64,000 bases of DNA from Mitragyna speciosa (lineage: Eukaryota > Streptophyta > Magnoliopsida > Gentianales > Rubiaceae): positions 13,879,047 to 13,943,046 of the forward strand of contig CM045571.1 in NCBI GenBank assembly GCA_024721245.1. The letters run 5' to 3'. A model generated the notes under the pieces. That model was not told the DNA's origin. It made no database searches and worked only from the letters and a program-made list of their open reading frames with translations. Positions 33,835 through 46,176 of the stretch are shown one piece after another (position 1 is the stretch's first letter; every line of letters starts with the position of its first letter). A program made the position numbers and the translations under genes.

Positions 33835-34662
33835 CTCTGAGTATGGTAACTTAAGACACAAGAAGATTTTTTGGAACCGAATTTTTTATTTCACAACTTG
33901 TATATTACAATTAGATGTTCTCCCAGGATGATCTATCAAAACGATCGATCTCCTTTATATAGGAAAACCAATACACATCTTACCCCTTAAGATTCCTTTC
34001 GTACAATAATTTATTCAAATCCACTCAAAATAAAAGCTGAAACATTTCAAAAAAAGTAAAACTAAAAGAAGCTAAGCTAAAGCTACACTCCACTCAAAAA
34101 AGCAAAAACCAAAGCACTCAGAACAAAAATTCAAAAGCTTGCATGTGACTTAATCAAAAGAATCTAGTGTATCCAATGAAGTACCAGGATCTGTAATATT
34201 TTGTTCAGTAATCCAATCTTCATAGCTCTGCTTGTTTTTCCTTTCGTTGATGAGTCTTTTCTTTTCTATCCTGACCTTTTGATCGATGGTAGAAGATGAA
34301 CATAATTTAGATTGCTGAGAATATTGCATTTGGCTATCTTCCATCAATTCTTTATACTCTTTATGTGCTTCTTGAACAATTGTCCAATGAGGATGAGAAT
34401 TCTTGTAATTCCAAGAACCTACGAATCTAGACCATATCTCAGAAGGAATTATACCATTATGATGGAAAATATACCGTTAAACTTCAGAATATTTCTCTTC
34501 ATTATCTTGAATAGTATAATTAATATTTTCATAAAGAGAACAGAAAGGAAGTGCTTGAATTTTTCTTCCTTGGGCATTTAATGGAATTTGAAAATGGATT
34601 AACAGATATCCGGAATGAGATTTGAACAGATCTTCCCACCATGATTGGGACTTAAACCACTG
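33835..34662 (-). pseudogene. EPRV-2: pararetrovirus C-terminal ORF, promoter and leader
   Basis: Minus-strand fragment of an endogenous pararetrovirus. From the right it encodes LQWFKSQSWWEDLFKSHSGY, then NAQGRKIQALP, then KNSHPHWTIVQEAHKEYKEL, ending at the basic segment IEKKRLINERKNKQSYEDWI and a Thr/Ser/Asp-rich tail (stop at 34150). Each block has a counterpart in EPRV-1 (46380-46939). Below it, 'cctatataaagg' in reverse complement (33953-33964) is a TATA box, as in EPRV-1, and an AT-rich leader follows. A stop interrupts the frame near 34478. The remaining N-terminal side of this fragment lies at 37734-37805. Function of this domain is unknown to me. Confidence 0.8.
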
Positions 34663-37600
34663 TGTGACAACCCCACTTTCCCCTAAGGCGAACCAGAGGG
34701 TTTAGCGGACTGCCTGCCTAGCTCTCGCCAGGACTCGAGTCACTAAAGTAATAAACACGTAAACTAAACTTCAAAATATAAATAAACTTGCAATATTTTC
34801 AAACTAGTTGCCATACAAATATATAGAATCCCAAACTATTACAACTCTAAGCTAGCTAAGATAAAATCCTAGTACAACATCAAAATATACATCAAGAGAA
34901 ATGACTTAGAAGACTAGCACTCACACTCGTACCAACCTTCATGTCAATCGGAGCCTGCTAAGGAAAACAAGGATAAAAGCAGGTGAGCTAGAAGCTCAAT
35001 GAGGTTCCAAAGCATGCAAACATACAAGTAACTTGTCAAAGCAATAAAGTATATAAAAGACAAGTAAAGATAAAGTAGGATACAGATCAACCGTGGGAGT
35101 CACTCGACCACGGGAAGGATAATTCAATGTTACTTCAAGTATAAGGATAAATGTCTTCTCAACCATTGGCAAACAATGTTAACTTTCGCCAAAGGGAGAA
35201 ATATTCAATTAAGATACAAGTCAAGTAATTCAAGGCAAATAAGATTCACATCATTGTTTGGATCAAATGACAATAGTGCTTGGACGTTTCATTTTGTCCT
35301 TGCCAATGATCAAGGTAATTCTCCATCCCACCAATTCACCTTTCCTCCTCAAGACCACCACTCCATGTGAGATCATCCTCAATGATGGAGGGCTAAAGAT
35401 AGGGTAGCTCAAACCTAGGAATTGCCTTGTCCAGGACTTACATTCGTAAGGAGAGAGTTTAAATTCCCTTACCCCAACACCTTATAACCTCCAACCACTT
35501 ATATGGTCCAATATCAATGAGTCAAGTATAGTTCAAGATCATTGAGTCAAATATAATTTATAATCGAAAGCTAGGGTCGAATACGATAAAGTACATATTC
35601 GCCCTTGTAACCACATTTTCATGCTTTCAAGTATGGCAAATAACACATGGAATCTAATAGGAAAAGCAAATAAACACTCGCAAGCGCAAGTAAAGGAACA
35701 CTCACCTCAAGAGATTTTCAGGAAAATTCGGGATAAGGAGAAATATTTGACTGGAACCCTGGAAGTTCAAAGAATTAGGTTTAGTTACTATTCTAAGGTT
35801 AAATCCATAAATTTGTAGAAATTTAACTAAGGTTTCCAAAACGTTAATAAAAGGAATCATACTAGAAGGTTATATGTTAACTTAGCGTATGTGTCGAAAA
35901 TTTAGGTTTAATTATGGCTAAAATGAGTTTAACACTTTTCTAGGGAAATTAGATCCTAAAATCCCAAATTAAGTCACACCAAGTCTTAATAATATAAGTA
36001 AAATTCGAAACTAAACCTTATATGAATATAGTTTTTGTTTAAAAGTATTAAAGTGAACATTTTAAGGTTTTGGATCAAAACTAGTTTCTAAAAGAAAGGA
36101 AACTTAATTAGGTATAAAGTTGGAAAATCACTATTAGGGTTTACTATTAGGGTTTAGGGTTTATAAATACTATTAGGGTTTAGGGTTTTTTTTAACACTA
36201 TTAGGGTTTAGGGTTTAGGGTTTTAAAACACTATTAGGGTTTAGGGTTTTGAAACACTATTAGGGTTTAGATATTTTTAGGACTTATATGGAATAAGTAA
36301 AACTAATCAAGACATAAACAAATATAACTAATAAGTTAAGGGTCTAACTTGCAATAAACAATAACTATATTAACATTCAAGTTCTTGGAAGATCAAATGA
36401 CATAAAATGATGCAAAAATGTCAAGAACATGAAGCAAAGTGGTTCAGCCAACAATAAGAAGATCAAACCAGAAATTTCCAGATTTGAAGATCAAATTTGA
36501 TAGCTAATTCCCTAGCCAATTCATCTACCAAATCCTCCAACTTTTCTTGGGCAACTAAGGCATTATATAAAGCATTAAAAGAGCTAACAATTGCAGTAAA
36601 TATATGGTGCAAGATGGAGTAAAACAGTCCACAAAATTCGTCCAAGAAGAAGGTCCCAAAATCAGAAAATTTTCAGCAAAGTTTCATAAGGAATCCATGG
36701 CTAAACTTCCACTAATTAAGCTCTAATCTAACCAAGTATTTATAGGCTATCAAAGGTGTAATCATAAACCATAAGTTAGCTAAAATATACAAGAATTAAT
36801 GGTGCCAAAAGAACTAAATTCAACTATCAAAACAAGAAGCTAAACAAGAAGTGAAAAGTTGGAAATTTTGACAGCTTTGCTGCCGGTTTTTGTTCAGCTC
36901 CAAAACAGAAATTTAAGGGCTCAATTTTACAAGTTAGTTGAAGAGATATGTACCACAAGATGTTAGGTAGTTGTAGGTGCAATTGATGGTGCAACAACCC
37001 CTCCAAAGACTGCTGAAATTCGACTGGAATTGCAGGAAGAAAGCTGAAATTTCTTGGTGAAGTTTTGGTTGCTAGAAGTTGTGTTTTGTCTTGAGCTTTT
37101 GTGAGCTTTTGGAATGGTGCAAAATGAGATATTTCAGCTGCAAATGGAGCTATAAGGCACGAAATTTTGAGGGAAAAATGGAAGAGATTTGGCTGCAAAG
37201 AAATGAAAGAAAATGGAAATCATTTTACTTGGCTAAGGTTTGGCCAAAATGCAAGGTTAGGTGTCAAGCTTAGCTTAAACCAAGGAGTGAAATTAGGGTT
37301 GTGTTTCCTCAAGCACATGGCATGTTTGAGTGTTTTTAAAAGTGCTTTAAGGTCTTCTAATAAAGTCATTAAATGAAATACCCGTTTAAACGTCGAACGC
37401 GTAATTTTTGCACAAAAGTGTTTTTAGCGTAAAACCTATTATTATTATTATTATTATTTTTTTCCAAGTTAATACTTGAAATTGTGAAACTTGAGCATGT
37501 CAAATATTTGAAAATCATGAAAGTGGTTCAAAACTCTATTTTATGCAAAACACACACTAACACACACTCACGGTGTTTTCTCTTTCTCTTCTTCCGATTT

Positions 37601-37728
37601 TTTTTTTCCAAAATGGAAAACCTTTCTCAACTAATATTAATTCAAAATAATATGCATAAAATGACATGTAATAAGAAAATTTGAATAGTAAAGCCCTAAG
37701 GCACTATTCCCGTGTTAGGGTTTTCACA
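34663..37728 (-). mobile_element. 3.07 kb solo LTR inside EPRV-2, TSD CACTG
   Basis: Plus-strand ends TGTGACAACCCC and GGGTTTTCACA; flanked by CACTG at 34658-34662 and 37729-37733. Removing it restores continuity of the viral frame. Orientation is judged minus from 'cctataaatacttgg' on that strand (36743-36757). The 3' part resembles LTRs of large chromovirus elements (tentative). Inside are telomere-like repeats (36129-36270), a (TTA)n run (37438-37456) and no coding domain; 60-124 codon frames look random. Confidence 0.85.
36129..36270 (+). repeat. Interstitial telomere-like TTTAGGG repeats
   Basis: About eleven TTAGGG cores in 140 bases, mostly as 'ctattagggtttaggg' units separated by short 'tttaaaacacta' spacers. 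The plant telomere unit TTTAGGG is repeated perfectly only two or three times in a row. Lies within the solo LTR. Confidence 0.9.
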
Positions 37729-37733
37729 CACTG

Positions 37734-37805
37734 GAGAAAAACTTTCAATCCTGGATGTAAATTTGAAAAATCAGCAAACAAAGGACATTGAAATTTCATT
37801 ATAAT
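37734..37805 (-). pseudogene. EPRV-2 continuation beyond the solo LTR
   Basis: Short stretch reading CPLFADFSNLHPGLKVFL on minus, which joins the QWFKSQSWW block at 34662 and parallels EPRV-1 near 46335-46395. It ends at about 37805 where an LTR-X-like fragment begins. Confidence 0.78.
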
Positions 37806-40574
37806 TGTCGCGCCCCAAAATAACACGCACGGTGGGGTCGTTGACTGTCGTGTCCTGAAGAGACGATCCGGTCCAAGACCGTTTTTGAAAAGAAAGGTCT
37901 TTTTGAAAAAAACTGTGCGTGTGTGAGAAAAATTGAGTTTTTATTCAAAAAGTGTTTATTTAGGAAAAATGGTATTTTTGAAAAATAAAAGAAGGCTGGG
38001 ACTAAAAAATGCGATAGTTTTGGCCAACTGATTTAAAGGGTTTTATTTTTTTGAAATGGAATCGCCACTTGGTATTGAGTTAGGGTGTACCAAGTCACCT
38101 GAAAAATCATTTTGACAAAACAAAAAACTAAATTTTAGAAAAATTATTTAAAACCCTTTTCTGACTCCGATCTACGAAAAAATGAGAGAAAAAGGTCTGA
38201 GAGTCACATTTTGAAGAAAGGGAAGGCAAAGGCTCACGCCTAAGGCACCCTTTCTACCTAGCCGAGGCTAGTTGCGAGGTTTAATCAAAATTTCCTAAAT
38301 TAACCCTAAATTCTATCACGTTTAGATGTATCTAAATAAATGCAAATCCTAAAATCTAAATGTGGGTATCGGGAGGGTCAGCATGTTTCATCAAGGCTTG
38401 GTCAGAATTATCGCAATAATTGCAAAACCCGAATTGTGATCTCAAGGGAGTCACAAGTGTGAATGCAAAATAAAATGCAAAAAAGGAAAGAAAAATAATA
38501 ATATAGATAATAAGTGGCCGAAGAAAGTGGGGATGCAACATAACGTGTACGGGAGACTAATGGCTCGTGACTTGAATGTTCCTACTTATGGAGGGGGGAA
38601 CGACATGTACGCCACCACTTCCCACGTGAGTAGACAACTATTTCTAGTCGGATCACGCAAATGTCCTAAAAGTCTAAGTGAGATGCAACCTAGATGTCAT
38701 GCATTTGAAGATGCGTCAAAAATAAATAAATAATAGTAATAATAGTAATAAAAATCATGCAAAATGGAAGGAAAACTAAAAAATGCGTGAAGTGGGATGT
38801 AAAATGCACACGAGTGCACCTAACACTAAAATGCCCTAAAGGATCTAGCGTTGGACTAGCCCTTTCTAGGGATTCCCACTAGCGTTGGCTAGCGGGGAAA
38901 CGATAAAGCCCCAACTAGCATTGGACTAGTGTGGTGACGGAATAATAAAAACTAATAAAACATGAATTTAAATAATAAAGCATGAATCGAAAGTAAATAA
39001 ACATATAAAGACATATAAGGTCAAGTAGGAGCACATAACATGTAAGCATAATGTCTAGATGCAAAATCCTAATGAAAGCGGTAAAACAAATAAGTACGTA
39101 AGCACGTAAAAACAAATAAACCCTAACTATTACACTGGGGGCTTAATTTACTATTTGAAGGGGGAATTAAAAATGCCCTATCTATTACACTTGCTATCTA
39201 TATACACAATTTTTTGCTAAAAATGTGAGAAATATTATCTAGCTATTACATTGACTAGCTAAATACACAAATATAACACTTTTTGCCAAATAATAAAATT
39301 TGGAATTAAATAACATAAAATAAATAAATACGAGAAAAGCATGTAAAAATAAGAAACAAATAATAATAATAAAAATAATGCATAAAAATCACATTGGAGC
39401 ACATTGGAGCACATAAGAGAAAATTAACAAAAAGTAGGGATACCTCTTTGAAGACCCGGTACAAATACTAATCAAAATGAACAAACAAATCAAGGTACAT
39501 CGGTATAAATAAACTAAACCTAAATTATATAAGTATTGACAAATTGAGATAAAAAAATAAATTCTAGCAACTAAGGGGGCTAAAATAAAATTTTATAAAA
39601 CTTAAGGGTAAAATTAAAAAATTTACACAAATCTAGGGGCAAAAATGCAAATTAAAGTCAATTGGGGGGGCTGAAATACTAAATTCCAGCAAGAATGAGG
39701 GGTAAAACATAAATATCAGCAATTGGGGGGAATTTGCAAATAGTGGGCCTTGATTGAAAGAAATATAAAAATATGGGGATCAATTTAAAAATATTAGAAC
39801 ATAATTGCACAAAACAAAAGAATACTAGGTTATAACAAAACAGATCAAGACTCAAGGATTTAAATGCAAACATTAATTTTATATTAAACCAGAAAAGAAA
39901 AAAGAAAAAAAAAGTCCAATAAAATGAGATTTAAACTAATCTAAATGGCTAAATCAACTAATTAACTACAAAATTGAAAAATAGAGAATAACCTATATAT
40001 TAGAAATAAAGCCAAATTAATCAGAAGAAAGGAATAAACTTTAACTAAACCCCACCCCTGCAAAAAACTCTCCCCTTTCCTTTTCTATCTCACCTACTCG
40101 TTCCCTCTCTCTATCTCCTAGTTCTCATCTCTTCTTTCTGTTCTTCTTCCTGCCATTTGTGTTTCTCTTCCTAATTTTTCACTCTCTGTTTTCCAATTCC
40201 CCTTTTGTTCTCTTTTCTTTCCCTTTTTTTTTCTTGTTCAGTCCCTTCTCTTTCTGCTTTCTTTCTTTATTTTCTTTATCTATTTTCTCTATTTTCCTAG
40301 CTTCTCCCCATTCTGTCCGGCTCTCTCCTCATTTTTTCTAGTTTTCTCTCAAACAGAACATCACCTTCCCCCCAAATTTCTCATCTCACTCGTTCACTTT
40401 ATCCCTCTCTCTCTTTCTCTATTTCCTCCTATTTCTTTGGTTTTGAAATTGTATGGTGATGAGAATTGGTTGTGGGCGTGGCTGAAACGAGATTTTAGGC
40501 TGCGGTGATGGCTGCAATTTGTGACTGACAAATTGGGGTTGTGTGATTGGTGAGGGTGCTTGAATATAATCGTG
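37806..40574 (-). mobile_element. LTR-X-like fragment with leader-like end
   Basis: Two parts on minus. 39300-40574 parallels the LTR-X minus copy (3800-4700), with the 'gaagacccggtacaaatac' segment, the run of 'ggggcaaaa' sentences and the CT-rich tract. 37806-39300 carries 'tggcgattcc' (reverse complement near 38053-38062) and 'ggggcgcgaca' at its very end, the kind of sequence often found next to LTRs of Tat-type elements. Lineage is inference. No coding domain. Confidence 0.5.
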
Positions 40575-41205
40575 ACGAATATCCTGAAGCAAAGGTCTTC
40601 CAAGCATAGGATTAACTATCTTAAACCATTTCCCTTTTTCCCTTCTTGGTACTATGGTGGTACTTATGGTTTCTTAGTAACCTTTTGATTGGAAGAACAA
40701 TTTTAACAGGAATCTAAGCCTGAATTATAACTTCAAGAGTTTAAAAAGTAATGAACCAGGATTTTGAAAAACTAAACTGAATATTATAAATATCCAGAAA
40801 TTTTTACAAACTGTTGTTCTTCGACTCTAAATTTTACAAACTCGATGGACTTTAAAACACACTGGACTCGATGAGAACTCTATGAAAAAACTTGATGATC
40901 TTCAATACTAGAAGAAGACCTCTTTTGTAGATGAAGAGGGATCTTCTTTTACAAACATCATTATGAAAAGTTTACAAGTAAAAGTAAATTACTGAAGTAA
41001 AAGTAAACTCGTGCATAAAGCAAAAGTAAAAGCAACATAAAGCAAAAGTAAAAGTAATCAACTTTTGACTTATTCTATCAGACAGCATCATTCAGATTCA
41101 AGGGTATCCGATGGAGTATCCGAGGGTGTGCTTCCTGGATCAGTGATATTCATATCAATTATCCAATCTGCATAATCTCTTCTATTTCTGGCTTTATTTC
41201 TTTTT
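40575..41205 (-). repeat. EPRV-1 left inverted arm
   Basis: Reverse complement of 46823-47473, differing at about 15 of 630 positions by eye. It carries, on minus, the end of the C-terminal viral ORF (RDYADWIIDMN, then a Ser/Thr/Pro-rich tail), the promoter with the TATA box changed to TACAAAAG (near 40930), the leader, and the first codons of the polyprotein (ATG at 40607, MLGRPLLQDIR). Flanked on the left by the LTR-X-like fragment. Confidence 0.9.
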
Positions 41206-41217
41206 GGTTCTATAAAA

Positions 41218-42177
41218 TCTTTAATCAAGCACAGGGCTAAAGGAGTTAAAGAATATGTTCAAGCTTCTAAGCTTGATCAGTGTCAGATTCCTGCTAATGG
41301 AAAAGAGAAGTTTATTACACTTCAAATACCGCCTCAGTTTCCATCCCAATGGAAACAGCAAGGATACACTCACATTCACTTTGGAGCTGTAAGAATATCT
41401 CTTTCCTTTCATGGTAGGAAAGGATTGCCTGTTGTTGCTAGATTAGCTTTATTAGATAGTAGATTTGTTAAATATCAGCATGCGTGTATAGCTACCATAG
41501 AAACTACTTTAAATGCTGGTACAGTTTTTGTTACTTTATTTCCTAATTTCAATATGTCTTTAAATGATCCCCATCTTTTGGAAGCACTAAAAGTTCAGAT
41601 CCAGATCCATGGAGCAGAGCAGATTCCAGATGCAATGGCTGCAACTTTGCATTACCAAATGACGTACAAAGTACAGAATCATGCCTTGGATTTAACTCTC
41701 CCTGGAGGAGAAGATGCCTTGTTAATCAAGGTTGATGAACAACATTCTGCAACTTGTACACATGTGCCACGCCAGATCACAAGAAATGAATTAGTCCAGC
41801 TACTCCCAGATGCTTGGGTAACAGATTATGAGAAACTCCATCAAGCAGAACAAAGACCATTAGAGTCTTCTAGCTCTAAAATGGTGTCCCAGTCTGATGG
41901 ATTAGTATCTGTTTCTTTTGATCGCTCACATTTGATTTCCTTGAAGGCAAAAACTCAAGATTATCCACAAAATTCTGTAATGGAAATTCCTATGGATGAT
42001 CCAAAACCATGGACTAAGCCAGATGAATCCTTAATTGATCTTATATTACATTTCAAAGATAATGGACAACCTGTCCATCATTTTCAAGATCCTTATTCAA
42101 GTCATATTTATTGGGATGTTTGCTTTTGCAGGAAATGCTTGGGAAAAAAAAGATCCGAAGAAGAGGCCAGGCTGTAA
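41218..42177 (+). pseudogene. EPRV-1 movement protein domain
   Basis: Movement protein of a caulimovirid, of the 30K superfamily; such proteins line or modify plasmodesmata so that virus can pass between cells. The frame is open from 41218 although the first Met is at 41425. Seen: GYTHIHFGAVRISLSF, ARLALLDSRFVKYQHA with the conserved Asp, LNAGTVFVTLFPNFNMSLND, and ATLHYQMTYKVQNHALDL. A short stretch to the true N-terminus (ATG visible in the arms at 47420 and 40607) is missing at the head-to-head junction (41206-41217). The frame ends at 42177 after a run of eight A (42144-42151), and the coat-protein frame continues at +1. Confidence 0.85.
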
Positions 42178-44734
42178 CCCTATTTCTGAACATCATCCAG
42201 ATAAAGAAGAAAATTTTGCTACATCAAGAAGCAAATTTGATGGTTATCAGATTCCTAATGAATGGGTAGTGCTTACACCAAAGGTTTCAAAGAACTCTCT
42301 TCATCCTTATTACCAAAAATGTTTAGAAATCATCCGAAAAGAATTTCCTGAGCCAATACATCAATCTGTCCCAACTCTTCAGCCAGTCCCTGCAGTTTGT
42401 ATGTTTCAACCAACAGAGTTCCCCTCTGTTCAAGAAACATTTGTAAAAGATCACTCAAAGCATTCGGCAAAGATTCATAATGCTCATCCGACAGTTCTTC
42501 CCTCTGGCAATTCTGTCCAAAACAAAACTGAAGAGATCCTCAACTGGCAAACTGAGAATGCTCTATGCCAGAACAAAGTTTTGACTTGTATTCAGGAAGA
42601 TGTTAAGACCGTCTCTTCAAAATTGGATACCTTGACAGAAGCTACCTTATCTCAGAATAAGGAAGTGATGAAAATGATAAAAGTTCTAGAAAGGAGGTTG
42701 GAAGAAGTCCAGAGACAAATTCCAAATATTGGAGTCTCAATTTCAACCTATCAGGAGAGAAAAGAAAAAGATATCCAATATCTTAAGACTCAAATCAAAA
42801 GTTTGAAGGAAACAGGAAAATTAGGATCATATGATTCTAAGAAGCCTAAAAAGCCAAATCCTTCGTCACTTTTTGACTTTCAATCACCGACTTCTTCATC
42901 CAGATATACATCTTCTACTGAAGAAGAGATACCTTATCATAACAGTAGTCGATGGCTCAGAGATCAGCTAATTGCTCAGAGAAAATGGGAAAAAGAGCAA
43001 AAATTGGCAAAACAAAAAGAACAAGAGGAGAAAGAAGATTTATTAACCTTTGATCTTATTTCTTCTTTTTTGCAGGAACAAGCAAAGTCCAACATTCCAT
43101 TAGTTTCTACAATAGAAGCCCCAGAAACAACTGATTCAGAAACAGAATATCCACACAGCCAAGAAGAAGAAAATTCTTCGGAACAACCAAGTGAGAATTC
43201 TACATCAGTAGAAACTGAGTCTGAAGAAGATTCTATTCCTGAAATGAACATGGTAGGAGGAGATACAGAAGTAAAAATTGAGCACCCTGACGATTATATG
43301 CAGGAAGATGATCTACCTTTTGTCAGAAGTTCTGAATATGGGAAAGGGAGTATCCAAATTTTTACCATTGATAATATTCCTGCCCATAAATGGAAAACCC
43401 GTTTTCAAGAATTTCATGCATGGATGACTATTAAAGCTTTAAAGGTTGATTCTCATTTTGAAATACTAACTGAGTTCACGACTCATTTTGCAGGAACTCT
43501 CAAGGATTGGTGGAATTCTTTGACGGAACAAGAGAAAACTGATTTTTTAACAAAACAGGAATTCCTTGACACCATAAAATTGTTGCATCAAGTTTTTATT
43601 GGAAACTATGATCTTAGCCTAGATCAAAAACAAAAAGAATTTTTTAGGATGCAATGCAAATCTTATGATAGGAAAGATATCAGCAAGCACATGCAAAGGA
43701 TGACAAAATTATTTTATGCTTTAAAAGCTAATATTAGCTTGAAACAAGCTTTTCTGACTTCTCTTCCTAAAACTTTGTCTGTTGCTGCAAAAAGTCAAAT
43801 CCAAAACAAGTATGGTTCAATCATAACTTTGTCTCCTGGACAAATCAGACAATGTGTATTCATGGCTCTAAATGACATTTGCAACAAAAGAGAAGTGGTT
43901 CGAGAATACTTGAAAGGAAACAAATGCATCGATGAAGCATGCAAGAGGCTAGATTTGGAGATCAAAGGAAAATGTTTTGACTGTAAGAAAAAGTCTACAA
44001 GAAAGAAATTCAAGAAAGTCACAGTGCAGGACGCCAGTTTTCCGAGAAGAAGAAAGAAAAAATGGAAATATTTCAAAAAGAAAAAAGAATTCTCCAGAAC
44101 TCAAAGAAAAGATGTCAAGTGTTTTCTCTGCAAGAAAAAAGGCCATTACTCCTCTTCTTGTCCACAAAATACAGAGGGAGTACATTTAATTTCTGAAGTT
44201 CAACAGAAGTTAAACATTCCTATTTTAAATGAACTTGAAGAAGTATTTTCTGAAGAAGACGAGCCTACTGACAATACTATTTTGGCTTTGCAGGTCTCTG
44301 ATTCAGACGTTTCAGATTTCTTTCATATTAGTGAACCTGCAAAAACATGTCCCCAAACTTTAGTACACATCATTCCTACCAAATATGATAAACCTATCCC
44401 AGTGATAGCTTTCTTTGATACTGGTGTTACAATGTCAATTCTGAAACAAACCATTCTTCCCAAAGAATTCTGGAAACCAGAATTACATCAATTCAGAGTA
44501 GCCGATGGTGAGATTTTTGAAACAACACATGCCACAAAAAATAGAGTGATCATACAGTTGTTACCTGACTGTAAAATTCATACCCATTTACTTGGTGGCA
44601 ATGTTCAAGGAAAGGATTTAGTTATTGGTATTGACATTTATGAGAGAAACCAATATTTGCTAAAACCAAAAGGAATCCAATCCAAATCCTTTTTCAAGCC
44701 TTATCAAGATCTCAAAAACCTTTATCTGAAATAG
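42035..44734 (+). pseudogene. EPRV-1 coat protein and protease
   Basis: An 899-codon frame overlapping the movement frame by 143 bases. The Met at 42035 may not be a real start, since meaningful similarity begins near 42150. Parts in order: a Ser/Glu-rich region with predicted coiled coil (about codons 180-270), an acidic stretch, then the coat-protein core (IPAHKWKTRFQEFHAW; LKDWWNSLTEQEK; ISLKQAFLTSLPKTL; QIRQCVFMALNDICN), a basic region, a CCHC zinc finger (CFLCKKKGHYSSSC, about 44119-44160) that binds the genome, and a retropepsin with DTG (FFDTGVTMSIL, near 44413). It ends in TAG at 44732. The following RT is in the same frame, so this stop splits one polyprotein. Long open length suggests fairly recent integration. 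Confidence 0.85.
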
Positions 44735-46176
44735 CCCGTTTCTAATGAGGAAATCATTTTTCAAATAAAAACCCAATTGATTGATAAGAGTTGTGCTGAA
44801 AACCATGTAGCATTCTCCCAAAAATGTGCTCATCCTCTCTGGAAAAACCAAGATTTCTTTGTAAGACTACCTTTCAAAAAGAATGAGGATATCAATCCTA
44901 CTAAAGCCAGTCATTATGGCATGAATCCTAAGCACAAACGTTTTGCACAAAAGGAGTGTTCTGAGCTCCTAAAGTTTGACCTAATTGAACCTTCTGATTC
45001 CTCATGGGCATGCCAAGCTTTTTATGCAAACAAGAGATCTGAACAAGTTAGAGGAAGATTAAGATTGGTTATTAATTATCAGCCCTTAAATGTTTTCTTG
45101 GCTGATGATAAATTTCCCATTCCTAATCGATCCTCTCTTTTTTCACAAATTGCCAAAGCCAAATGCTTTTCTAAATTTGATTTAAAATCTGGATTTTGGC
45201 AATTAGGAATTTCTAAAGAAGATCGTTTTAAAACTGGTTTTTGTATTCCTGATCATCACTACCAGCGGAAGGTTATGCCCTTTGGGTTAAAACCCGCTTC
45301 TTCATTATTTCAAAAGGTGATGATTAGAATATTTGAACCCATTTTACATTCTGCTTTAGTGTATATTGATGATATTCTCTTATTTTCTGAAAGTTTTGAG
45401 AGTCATGTACAAGTGTTAACAGAGTTTTCCAAAATTGTTGAAAAATTCGGAATAATGCTTTCCGAGAAAAAAATGTTTTTGTGTCAAGAAAAAATTTCAT
45501 TTTTAGGAATGAAAATTGAAAATGGTACTTGTACCCCTGAGCAACACATTGGAGATTATGTTAGGGACTTCATCCCTAATGTATCCCGATATACCCATCC
45601 TCTTGAAAAATTGCTCAAGAAAAAGCCTCCCCCTTGGGGAACTTCTCAGACAGAATCTCTGAAAAAACTAAAAGTTCTTCTTCAATCCTTGCCAACACTT
45701 CATATTCCTACTTCTGAAAATCTCATTCTTCAAACGGATGCCAGTGACAAATATTGGGGTGCTGTTCTTCTTGAACAACTTCCTAATAACCAAAGAAAAT
45801 GTTGTGGTTTTGCTAGTGGTCGATTCAAGGAATCTGAAATTCATTATCATTCTTCTTTCAAAGAAATCCTTGCGGTAAAGAAAGGAATTGATAAATTTGA
45901 TTTCTATCTCAGACCTTGTCATTTCATGGTAGAGATGGACATGAGTAGTTTTCCTCGGATGATCCAATTCAAGCAGAAAAAGATTCCCAATTCCCAGCTT
46001 CTCAGATGGTCCAACTAGTTTTCTCAGCTCTCTTATGATGTCAAAAATATCAAGGGAAAAACAAATATTATTGCTGATTTCTTTTCTAGGAAACCAATGG
46101 CAACAGCAATGATGTTTTATCCAGTGACAGACTATCCCCCAGAAATATGGGAAATCCCTTCTCCATGGGAAACATG
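44735..46176 (+). pseudogene. EPRV-1 reverse transcriptase and RNase H
   Basis: In frame with the coat-protein frame after its TAG. RT copies the pregenomic RNA into DNA. Motifs: LVINYQPLNVFLADDKFPIP, FSKFDLKSGFWQLGI (catalytic Asp of motif A), MPFGLKPASSLFQ, VYIDDILLFS (YIDD catalytic site intact), FLGMKIENG. RNase H: LQTDASDKYWGAVLLE, HYHSSFKEILAV, then FYLRPCHFMVEMD. A TAG at 46016-46018 interrupts the RNase H end; the same frame goes on through VKNIKGKTNIIADFFSRKP to 46176. Two stops are thus the only breaks in about 4 kb from 42150 to 46170. The first usable Met after the TAG is at 44777. Confidence 0.88.

Noticed and set aside
36129..36270. Chromosome end or fusion point
   Set aside because: The telomere-like units are few and interrupted, and the same LTR continues on both sides with a matching TSD outside.
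43795..44185. Minus-strand frames over the coat-protein region
   Set aside because: Antisense shadows of the long viral frame; A-rich coding sequence gives Phe/Leu-rich antisense frames.
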